DNA of 64,000 nucleotides from Porphyra umbilicalis (Eukaryota; Rhodophyta; Bangiophyceae; Bangiales; Bangiaceae). Location of the stretch: the NCBI GenBank assembly GCA_002049455.2, contig KV918782.1, forward strand, positions 310,001 to 374,000, written 5' to 3'. A program made the position numbers and the translations under genes. The notes under the pieces are model-generated. The model was not told the DNA's origin, did not search any database, and saw only the letters and a list, made by a program, of their open reading frames with translations. This document shows, piece by piece, positions 55,561-64,000 of this stretch. The first letter of the stretch is position 1. The number at the start of each line of letters is the position of its first letter.

Positions 55561-56707
55561 CGACCATGTTGTGCAGAATGGCGGCCGCCCTGCCGGCAAG
55601 CATCATCTGCTCTACATAGCCAAATCGGCCAGGGTGTAGAAGAATGTGCAATCTCGCGGTCATAACCCCGTAGAGCCGCTCGACATCCTTGCGCAGCGCT
55701 TCCTGGAGCCGGTTGAAACATTTTTCTGCGGGTGTAATGGGGTTGGGGTACGGAGAAACAAAAAATGGATACTTGGGATAAACACCGTCAGTAAGATAAT
55801 ACAACAAACGACGTGAGCGACCATTAACACAGAAAGAGAAAGACTTCGGCGGCCACACACCCTCCACCACATCAAAATACAACGGTGAGATGCGTAACAC
55901 GTTGAGGTCATTGAGGCTCCCCGGCGCCCCGATAAAGAAATGCCAGATGTAAAGGTCCTCATCACAAACCGTCTCCATGACAATGGAGCGCCACTTCTTG
56001 CGGTTCTGAAACTGCCAAGCAAGCCCCTTTGGGTACGCGGTCCACTCCGAGTGCGAGCAATTGAGGCTGCCGATGTATCCCGGCATGCCCCGTGCTGCGT
56101 TGCGCTCCAGCATGCGCTTGACCTCCTCGTCGTTAGGAGGCCGCAGGTAGACGGGCTCCCACTCCTCAACAATAAACTCAATCAGCTTCTTCGTGGCCAC
56201 CTCAATTGTAGACTTGGACAGCCGGACATACTCATCCGCACGATCATACGACTCCCCGTACGCGAGGACACGGAAGGCGGCCACCAGCTTCTGCAGAGCT
56301 TAAGCTTTTGGCCGCCCCGTCGCATTGACGCTCTGCCGCCAAAATGGCCGGTCCCGGATGGCCTCATAAATGCGCATAAAAACAGACCGTGGCACACGGA
56401 AGCGACGCTCAAACGTCTCTTCTCCATACACAGGCGGCTGCCCACCCACACCAAAATAATCCCGCATGATGCCGCGCATACCCTGGTCGAAATCACGTGG
56501 CCGGTTGCGACGCCGCCCGGCCACAGACCCGACAAAACGCCGTCTGCGCGCTCGCTGCGCCGCGTTCCTGCGATGTCGGCGCATCAGGAACAGAGATCGC
56601 GCTCCGATGACGGCCGCAAGCAGCTCGTCCGCGGAGCCCTCCGACTGCCCGCGGCCGTCACCGCTCGACGACCCAGACCCATCATCAGTGGACGCGTCCA
56701 TCTCCAT
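53861..56707 (-). pseudogene. Plant_tran-type PIF/Harbinger transposase with a repeat tail, inactivated
   Basis: From ATG 56707 (MEMDASTDDGSG) residues 1-135 end in PFWRQSVNATGRPKA. A TAA at 56300-56302 interrupts, and the same frame resumes LQKLVAAFRVLAYGESYDRA. Counting from codon 56284, the core has GSLNCSHSEW (N75 where the family has the first catalytic Asp in GSIDCMHW), D126 in GSLNDLNVL and E202 in RKDVERLYGV, plus NGRSRRLLYYLTDGVYP and ILHNMVVEQRR. After residue about 240 the frame runs straight into the 33-residue repeats until a stop at 53861. One nonsense codon and loss of the first Asp make it inactive. The acidic N-terminus and position opposite the Myb-like gene fit the family. 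Confidence 0.88.
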
Positions 56708-57840
56708 CCACCAGTGCAGCCGACGTCACGAGAGCTAGAGCGGCCGCAGAAGCGGCCGCAAAGGCGGCCGTCAACACGGCCGCTCACGGCCGCTTACGGC
56801 CGCTGCGCCGGCGAAGGAGACGGGCAGAACAGGGAAACGGGATGGACGACGCCGACGACGGCGGTGCCGCAATCGCGCTGCCCCCGACGACGACGGTGTG
56901 ATCGGCGTGCCGCTGGTGGCGGCCGCACCGCGCCGATCTGTTGCTCCGCGCCCCCCCCCCACAAAAAGCGCGATTGGCAGGTCCCGGACGGCCGCGTGAC
57001 CAATAATGTGGGCTGCGCGGCGCTGCCTGAAAACCCCCATGCACGGCCCATTCCCGCGGGTGCGGCTGCGCGCGGACAGGCACATGCCGGCCACACAATG
57101 TTGCGCTGCGCGGAACTCCCCCCCGATTGGCTCCCAGCGCAGGTTGGTGGCACCAGCAGCGCGTCAACTGGAGGCCACCCCGCCAAAGAATTCCGCTGGA
57201 CGACCGCATTGGTGACGCGCGCCAACCCATGCGACAGTGCCTCTAGGCGGCCCCCCCCCCCTAATCAAACCGTTCAGCCGTGGGGGGGCCGACCCAGAAT
57301 CGCGCGTGGCGGCGGATGTCCACCAGGAAAAAACGGTGTCCCGCCGGCCCCCCCCCCCACAGGGCCCGGCAATGAGCGCCGCCTGCGCCTCGAACGGAAT
57401 CTGCGGCCACTCGCGACCGCATGCTCATGAATATCAGATCTCGAGACGCCTGTGCGATAGTCAACGCAACGTGTGTTTGACCGCGATCGTCCCGATTTGG
57501 GTGTTTGACCCCCGTTTAGACACAGTTGTAGACAGATTCGGTTCGCAAAACGTTCGGAAATGCACGAACGTCTGCCCAAACGCCAGTGGTATGGTCGGCC
57601 GATGGAAAAATGCGAACCTCCTGCGAACCAGCGCCATATTATCCGGTTGGACTTATATCTGGCCCACCAGTAGCTCGGTTCGCAGATCTGGTTCGCGACG
57701 TTGGTGGGATGACCGGTTTTCCCATACCTCTGCCCATAACTGGCAAATATGCCACGTTTAACGAATAATACGCAAAAGCGGTTCGCAACCGACGTTGTTG
57801 GGTGTGCTCTGACACCGGTCCACCTCGGCAAACGTTTGCA
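56708..57840. other. Right subterminal part of the decayed Harbinger-type element
   Basis: GCGGCCGC and GGCCGCTCACGGCCGCTTAC-like words cluster at 56740-56820, C-runs of up to 13 lie near 57250 and 57345, and GGTTCGCA words recur at 57530-57790. No gene is supported. The last bases form the inverted match to 36889-36928. Confidence 0.45.
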
Positions 57841-57880
57841 CTCGCAAACGTGCATGCGCCATTTCTCAGCAAAGCACCAT

Positions 57881-58383
57881 ATCTCATCCGTATTCAAGAA
57901 GTTGCCGGAAAACTCTTATCTGATTCAAAAAAATGCTGGTGTTGAGTATATCTGAGTGGTCACGACATCGGCAGATTCATAAGCCCCTGGTTTCCAGCCG
58001 AGGATATAAGGCTGTACTTGGCAGGATGGTCAAAACCTATGTGTGTGCGTTCATTTCGCGTGCCGGGCTCGCAGTGTTCAACTCAACCGAACGGAAGGAT
58101 TTCGTTGGCCGGGAGCAGCCGAATCGATGCGGCGTTGCTTCGAAGATCTGACATGCAGAGTGCCACGCGCTTGAATATCGCGGCCGACTCGAAAGGAGGG
58201 TTGTCTCACTGGCTGGCGTTGTTTATGGCGGCGCCGCCGCCAGCAAGCGTCGTGCTGGTTGCGGGGGGGGTGTTGGGCTCGTTCGCGGCCGCGGCACGGG
58301 TTCTGCTGTGTGTGGGGGGGGTGCACGTTCGCGGCCGCCGGGTGGGTGCTGCTGTTTATGGGGGGGGGCCTGTGCCCCCATTG
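57881..58383. other. Unassigned sequence before TIR element C
   Basis: No gene or repeat with clear ends. Frames on both strands lack motifs. It ends with TTG, the left duplication of the next element. Confidence 0.35.
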
Positions 58384-59764
58384 CCCTACGGGAAATGCCG
58401 GATCAAAAAAGCTCCACATCCTAAGAACGGGCCAATCAGTATCGCGCATTTGCTTCTGCGACCCAACCGGGATCACCTCGGATGGAGTTGAAGACCTGAC
58501 TCGGATCAAAGGGTGCTCCACTGCAGCACACTGCACCGTGAGTGGCCAGAGTATCAGCTGTAACCTGTAAGCTGTTCAGATGTCAGATCGAATTCGATGC
58601 AGCCCACGAGGGTTGCCTCGTGGAAGCGCATTTGGAAAAGTAGCCTTCGAGAAATGTCAGGTGATCCAGTGCCATGCTGTACGAATTCGAAGTCGTCGCC
58701 GCCGTCGTGCCCGGCACCCACAGTCGCTTCTCATCGGCGACCGCTGCCGATCGACCGTTACCATCTGACCGCCGCTGGCATCGTCTTTGCTCGGCCATCG
58801 CATTCAACACCCTTTTGTCACCACCATCCCCACCACTCCCACAATCTTCATCATCCCCACCGCTCGGTGACCTCCAAGCCCGAGGACCCGGGGACTGGCG
58901 AGCGTTTTCCCCGGAGGTCGCGACGCGACCATCATCAGCTTACTACCTCCAGCCTATACTGCTGGCGCCCGACGCCGGACCAAGGCGGCGGAGGTGGGGG
59001 CGGGTGCAGGGGGGGAGGGGGGAGGGGGAGGGAGGGGGACGTGGCGGACGGGGAGGGAGGTGGGCAGGCTAACTTGGTTGTTGGAGTTCTGGGCGTGGGC
59101 GGTGGGTTTGATGGGGGGACGGGGGAGGCGCGGTTGCCGGGGTGGCTGCGCCAGAAAGGCATTATACCCCCGCCGACGACGACGCCGACGACGCCGGCCT
59201 GTCGGACCCAGAGGAGGAGGAGGACGCTGGAAAGAGCTTCCTTTCATGCTTGTAGTGTGCGGCATGGCCGGGAGGGGCCCGAGGCGAGGGGGGGGGGGAG
59301 GCGAGGGGGGGGGAGGCGAGAGGGGAGGGGGGCGAGGGGGTGGGTGAGGTAGGCGGGGCGGGGGGGGGCGGCGAGCGTGGGGGTGTGGGGGACGGAAAGA
59401 GAGAAGGTAGGTAGGCCTCGCGGTCGGGTCTTCAGCGGGCAAGTAGCCGAAGAAGCTGTAGGCACCCCAGAAAAAAACGTTCAGAATTAGACGCCAGCCC
59501 GGATCATGATGGCATACGTGCATTCTATTCGCCAGATCTATGTGCGTGGATCAACGACAGCCGCTCAATCGAATCAATGGCAGCCACACAATCCGTTAGG
59601 GTGGCTCCTAGGCCCTTTCCAGAGTCTCATTCATTGAGCTTTTTTGATCATCAGGCCAATGAGAAGCCGGCCTCAGTCTCAACCTCAATTTCCAGCCGAG
59701 TGGGATTTTGTGAATTCCCAACTCCTCGAAGTGGAGCTTTTTTGGTCCGGCATTTCCCGTAGGG
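58384..59764. mobile_element. TIR element copy C of the CCCTACGGG family, 1381 bp
   Basis: Left CCCTACGGGAAATGCCGGAT and right complement of CCCTACGGGAAATGCCGGAC extend through CAAAAAAGCTCCAC, about 34 bp with one difference. TTG flanks both sides (58381-58383 and 59765-59767). The interior differs from copies A and B, so this is a sister subfamily. A GC-rich centre contains a plus frame ending DDDADDAGLSDPEEEEDAGK, FLSCL and stop (about 59239), an acidic tail of unknown meaning. No transposase is seen. Confidence 0.88.
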
Positions 59765-60762
59765 TTGACGGAGCTGGGGTTGGCGCCGGTGGCGCCAGAG
59801 GCGAGGTGGGGGGAGGGGGGGTGCGCGCTGTGTCGGCCCAGTGGCTGTCGCCGGCAGTGCTGCTCGGCACGAGCCACATGGTTGGGTATGCGGGCGGGCC
59901 GCTGGTGATGGGGTTGGTCGGGGGAGTGTGGGGATTGCCTGGAAGCCGGCTTGGAGAAGCGCGTCAGGAAGGAGCAGGTGCGCTGCCGATGGGAGGGTGC
60001 GGGGGGCACCCGACATGACGAGAGTTGGGAGCCAGCTGGGGGGGCGGTGTAATACCGGGTTGTGGTAGCGGGGAGCCGCAGCGGTGTGTCCTTGTGCCAT
60101 AAAAACGCCTGGGGTGCTTTCCTCTCCTCCCCTGAAAAGCAAGCAGCGGAGGGCCAAGGGCGGGCTGCAAGTGGGTGAGTGGGAGGGAGGGATCCCCGGC
60201 TCGCCCTGTCCAATGGGGGCTGACTCTGCGGCGGCTCTTTTTTTCTCGACGTGCCCGATACCTCGGCGTCACAGGGGCGCACCAACGAGGGGGTGGAATG
60301 GTGGGCCACTTCACGTTCGGTGCCTCAAGACAAAGATTTACTGTTTATCCCCCGCTCGAGGAGCCGCAGGAGGACAGGTCGGTCGGATTTCGGCGGATCC
60401 GAATGTCCTGCCCAGGCTTCAAACATCCGATGCTGTCGCTATATCTCACCATGCCTACGCTCTGAGCTACACGCACGCATATGGACAAGGCACACTACAG
60501 ACGATGGCGCTTCCTGGGACTCCCGGTGCACGCCGCTAGTTCCCGTACCCGACGACGCCGACAAACACCAGTCTCGTCCCCGCCATCGCGACCTTGCATG
60601 TACCACACATGCCCCACGCGACCATCCCTGAGCCCAACAGCGCCAGGTCGTCCACGCCTCCCAAGTGGCACACGTGCAGTGCCTTCCGTGCGACCGTGCA
60701 CCTCCACACCAAAGCTAGCGAGTTCGCATGCAACGTGGTGACGTGCAGAGCACGTCAGTGAC
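59765..60762. other. Unassigned sequence after TIR element C
   Basis: Open frames on both strands come from GC-rich composition. The minus frame over 60495-61190 contains ASVADFVDD-like and WRYSCQRVLAGARAG segments but matches no family I know. Nothing further can be supported. Confidence 0.3.
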
Positions 60763-61209
60763 GTGGGCATGACTTCCAGATGCATGCTCTGCATCACCTG
60801 CACAGAAAACGCCAACTTGCCCTTGGCTCCAGGCGCGCCGTGGAGTAGCGCTGCCGCCTCCCCAGCCCCGCGTGCACTCCGCAGAGGCACGGCAGCAGGC
60901 ACCGCAGGCAGTAGGCCGGTGCCCACCGTCACCACATGTGCGGCGGCGCGTCCCGCACGCGCTCCAGCCAGCACGCGCTGGCACGAATACCGCCAATCGA
61001 TGGCAATCATGTCGTCGACAAAGTCGGCCACTGACGTGCGCCTATTTCCACCCACTGGCAAGCGTGCGCTCTCCGACACGACAGCGGTCGACGTCTTGAA
61101 CTCCCTGTCGGTAAACGTCGACGCCCTGTCGTCCGATGGAACCCATTTAGAGCCCGAGGATTGGCCCAGCCACGATGCGGACGCCGACATCGTGGACGCA
61201 TATCACTAA
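60763..61209 (+). CDS. Short ORF with acidic C-terminus, unrecognised
   Basis: ATG 60763 opens 148 codons. The first half is Ala/Pro/Thr-rich. The second half (HEYRQSMAIMSSTKSATDVR, LFPPTGKRALSDTT, then VNVDALSSDGTHLEPEDWPS) looks more protein-like and ends DADIVDAYH. Its stop overlaps the end of the minus-strand Ala-rich gene by a few bases, so the two are convergent. It may be the 3' end of a decayed transposon gene. Low certainty. Confidence 0.3.
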   Translation: MGMTSRCMLCITCTENANLPLAPGAPWSSAAASPAPRALRRGTAAGTAGSRPVPTVTTCAAARPARAPASTRWHEYRQSMAIMSSTKSATDVRLFPPTGKRALSDTTAVDVLNSLSVNVDALSSDGTHLEPEDWPSHDADADIVDAYH

Positions 61210-64000
61210 GAAAGCGTCTTAGACTCGTAGGACTCGTACGAGGCAGTCGCGCGGCTGGGTGCAGAGGCACTGACGGCGGCCGCCGCCTCGGCTTTGGCGG
61301 AGGCCGCCGCCTCTACCTCGACGTCGGCCGCCGCCGCGCCCACGGGCTGCTGCTCCTCCGTTGCGGCCGCCGACTCGTCCATCGTGGCGGTCGCCCCCTC
61401 TGCCCTGAAGGCGGCCGCCACTGCGCCCGCCAGCGCCTGCTCCTCCGCGGCGGCCGCGGCCACGGCCTTGAAGACGTCCGCTGCCGCGCCCACGAGCGGC
61501 TGCTCGTCTGCAGCAGCAGCCGCCGCCGCCTCGGCCTTAACGATGGCGGCCGCCCTACGGGAAAAATTTCCTGGATATCCAGCCACTTGGAACAGCGCCG
61601 ATCTGACACTCACAGGAGAAATATTTCCGTCCGTAGGCTCCAAGTTGACCCGCCGTATTCCGGTCGCGGGGGCCCGCCCGTCGTCAAGGATCCAGGAAAA
61701 AAGCTTGATCTGATGGCACTTTGGTTGGCTCACAACGCTCCTCACTTCACTGTAAGCACACACCTGATTGGTTCTCCGTGTCCTCTGACACTGTTGCTTA
61801 TAGTAGTTGATTTGAATGGTATTTATTAGTGCTGCCATGTGAACCTACAGTCAAGTGCAATCAAGCAAGTGGAAATTAACATGAGCCGGTGAAGCGAGCG
61901 GCACGAACGCCCCGAGCCCCCGCCCGCTTCCCCCCGCTGCAAAGAAAAGGCAAGGCACAAGAAGAGCAGACAGATGTAGACAGAAAAAGTACAGGAACAT
62001 ACAGTAAACACCATAGCACAGGACAAGGTGCAGAAATAGAGCCAAGAGAAGAGCGGCGTGTACAGGTCAGTGGCCAGTTCAGACAAAACAACCCGGCAGT
62101 CGGACACTCCCCACTTACTCACCCGTCCAACGGAGAAGGATCTGGGTGGTCGTGAAGCGGGTGGTCGTGACGGCGGCGTCCAAATGGGCCAATCCGACGG
62201 GAGAGGTTGCGGGGGCGGCGTCCGGCTGTACGCCGATAGTGCGGACGCGGCGCAGCGAGAGATGCCCCCGTCCCCTGTCTCCATCCCCTCTCCTCTTCCA
62301 CCTCCCTCGTACTCCTCCCGCGCCTCTCTCCCTTCCCCCCCTCCCGTCCTCCCGAACATATCCAGCTCAAAGGTTGGCATAAAAAAAATCACAGCAAGAC
62401 GTCTCACATGCGTCCACATACCTTCACATAGGGCACGCTCCAAGGAAGCAAGGGGGGGGGATACGTGCCTGGGACAACGCCAAGGACGGGGACAACAGGT
62501 GTGCGCGAGGGGGGGAGGGGACGACCAAGATCCGTTGCAACGCCGCCGAAGCAGCCGATCTGGTTAAACGACGGGGGGGCGGGCGGCACACATCAGGAAT
62601 GGGCGTCTGGGGGGGGGAAAGCTGCCCAAGCGCCGGCGATCTGGGCCACACACTGCGGCGCGGAAGATCGCCTCACGTGCAGCGCGCGTCGGGCGACAGA
62701 CCGCCCGAGATCCTGGATTTTCTGACAAGCTGCAATTGTGGGGGCTCGCTCAGGTGGCTTGGAATGATGCTTGCTGTTTGGCCCGCTCCTGCGAGCCGCT
62801 GTATCAGTCGAACGGCCTTTGTTTCCGACCGAAATGGACTTCAAGGCCACCGGATTCGGCTTTTTCCGGGATCCCGGGGCCAAAAAAGCTGGATATCCAG
62901 CAAAAATTTCCCGTAGGGCCGCTTCTGCCTTGACGACGACCGCCGCCTTGGAATTGACGGCGGCGGCCACCGCGGCCGAGAGCGGCTGCACCTCCCCCGT
63001 CTTGGCCTCAAAAGCGGCCGCCGCTACAGACTTGATGGCCGCCGACACGGCGCCAGCGAGCGGTTGCTCCTTCGCGGGGGGGGCCGTCTCTGCTTTGACG
63101 GCGGCCGCCGCCGCGCCCGCGACCTGCTGCTCCACCGTGGCGGCCGCCAGCTCAGACTTGACGGCAGCCCTGACCTTGACGGCGGCCGCCATGGCCCCCG
63201 CGACTGGCTGCTTCCCCGCCTTGAACTTGACGGCGGCCTCCGCCTTGTTCTTGACGGCGGCCGCCGCCTTGTGCTTGACGGAGGCCGCCGATGCGCCCGC
63301 CCGCGGCTGCTCCTCCGCCTTGAACTGGACGGCGGCCGCCGCCTGGTTCTTGAAGGCGGCCGATGCCGCGCCCGCGAGCGGCTGCTCCTCCTCGGCGGCC
63401 GCAGCTGCCGTCGAGCCTCCTAGTGACACGCTCGCGCCGACGGCGGCTCTACCTTGACGGCAGCCGCCGCCTCCGTCTTGATGGCGGCCGCCACCGCTCG
63501 CACCTCTGGCTGCATCGCCGCGGCGGCTGCCGCCGGCGTCGAGCCGCCGCGCGACGTGTCTTTTTTCACAACAGCGGACGCCTGCAAGGCGTTTGCAGCA
63601 GGTTTCAGGCGCTGACGCCGCATTAGCTCTTTCGTACCGGCCTCGCGGCCGGTCTCAATGGCGCACGCGCGGTCATTCTCCCGCTCGCGCGCAGTCTTCA
63701 TTGCCACGGCGGCGTCGCGGGCCACCGTGGACGCCGCTGGGGCTCCGGCGCGCATCGGCGTCGCCTCTACACATGCGCGTGCAATGCCTCGAACAGTGCT
63801 CGCCGCCAGCGGCGTCACACGCGCCCGACCGGTGCCGCTTGCGCCCGAAGAGGCATCCATGGCCGCACACCGTGCGCCGGCGCGTACGCGGCGCCGCGTG
63901 CGCCTCGACGTCGGAGGAGGGCGTGAGGAAAGGGAAGGCGCGCGCGGCGAAGACGGCGGGTTGGTGGTGGAGTGCTCCTGCGCAGAACGGCGCGGACCAT
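61206..64000 (-). pseudogene. Ala-rich repeat gene (Harbinger-accessory-like), split by TIR element B
   Basis: Minus frame open from the window edge to about 63420: RARVTPLAASTVRGIARACV, then a charged helix (KTARERENDRACAIETGREA, KELMRRQRLKPAANALQ) like the C-terminal region of Myb-type accessory proteins. A frame change of one base follows near 63425. Then come repeats of the type EEQPLAGAVSAAIKSVAAAA to 62919. Element B interrupts. Beyond it the frame continues AAIVKAEAAAAAAADEQPLV to SYESKTLS and a stop at 61206. Element plus duplication is 1369 bp, and the frames on both sides agree after subtracting it. The gene start lies outside the window. Confidence 0.6.
61553..62918 (-). mobile_element. 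TIR element copy B of the CCCTACGGG family, 1366 bp, uninterrupted
   Basis: The left end is CCCTACGGGAAAAATTTCC and the right end is the complement of CCCTACGGGAAATTTTTGC. CCG flanks both sides (61550-61552 and 62919-62921). It is the inverse of copy A over its whole length, at high identity, and lacks the Harbinger insertion. Its AGT site at 62652-62654 (ACT on plus) is the pre-insertion site. Splice signals and the small frame seen in copy A are kept. It lies in the Ala-rich gene. Confidence 0.92.

Larger units (their letters stand above)
36889..57880. mobile_element. Decayed PIF/Harbinger (Plant_tran-type) element, tentative limits
   Basis: The stretches 36889-36928 and 57841-57880 are inverted copies (GGTGCTTTGCTGAGAAATGG, then GCATGCACGTTTG with few differences). 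Further in, GAGCACACCCAACAACGTCG (about 37778) and the complementary-strand sequence near 57820 match again. Between them lie the trihelix/Myb-like gene (plus) and the transposase (minus), convergent as in the intact element at 5887-11375. A 9.5-kb gypsy element and long minisatellites enlarge it. Without the gypsy it would be about 11.5 kb. No clean target duplication was found, so the outer limits are tentative; the presence of the two genes is solid. Confidence 0.5.

Noticed and set aside
32785-56707. Reassigned stop codons, because several genes have isolated in-frame stops
   Set aside because: All three stop codons are involved, intact genes here end normally, and the affected genes are transposon relics or unknown remnants, so decay is simpler.
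60084-60480. Possible tRNA-like sequence near 60390-60480
   Set aside because: No four-stem arrangement with a TTCRANY-type arm could be found.

Overview
The window is a transposon-dense piece of a GC-rich eukaryotic nuclear genome. It holds Ty1/copia and Ty3/gypsy LTR elements, two PIF/Harbinger-type DDE transposons, a hAT MITE, several non-autonomous TIR elements, GT-AG splice signals, long Ala/Gly/Pro/Arg-rich frames and very GC-rich minisatellites. It is not bacterial and not an organelle genome. High GC, compact single-exon genes and this repeat mix would suit a bangiophyte red alga (Porphyra/Pyropia type), but that is an inference; another GC-rich alga is possible. Only one ordinary host gene is clear: a protein-kinase-like gene at 12961-13911.

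Layout. 1-2010: fossil copia-order element (integrase and gag-like parts, minus strand) running off the left edge. 2011-5619: mostly unassigned. 5620-12473: a 1.36-kb TIR element (ends CCCTACGGG, target duplication CAT) split by a 5.49-kb Harbinger element (5887-11375, duplication AGT). That element carries two convergent genes, a 615-aa accessory protein and a 419-aa DDE transposase whose catalytic residues are all present. 12961-13911: kinase-like gene, followed by a 134-bp snap-back palindrome. 14299-15410 and 16888-18007: two inverted copies of a 1.1-kb element encoding a small helix-turn-helix-like protein; the second sits inside a solo LTR (16393-18085). 15887-26040: a minus-strand Ala/Gly-rich gene of unknown function, split by that LTR, by a copia element (18956-24657, itself split by a hAT MITE at 19590-20342) and by a solo LTR (25416-25644). 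26000-27420: minisatellite with another solo LTR in it. 27421-36888: small repeats and two broken, unrecognised genes. About 36889-57880: a second, decayed PIF/Harbinger (Plant_tran-type) element whose trihelix/Myb-like partner gene and transposase flank huge minisatellites; it is split by a very young gypsy element (39309-48841) with an unusual 544-aa antisense ORF. 58384-59764 and 61553-62918: two more CCCTACGGG elements; the second splits an Ala-rich gene resembling a Harbinger accessory gene (61206-64000).

How it fits together. Target duplications give a relative insertion history. The second CCCTACGGG element is an exact empty-site control for the Harbinger insertion. The gypsy LTRs differ at one of 496 positions, whereas the copia LTRs differ at about seven of 229, so the gypsy arrived later. 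No rRNA or tRNA gene and no CRISPR array was recognised.
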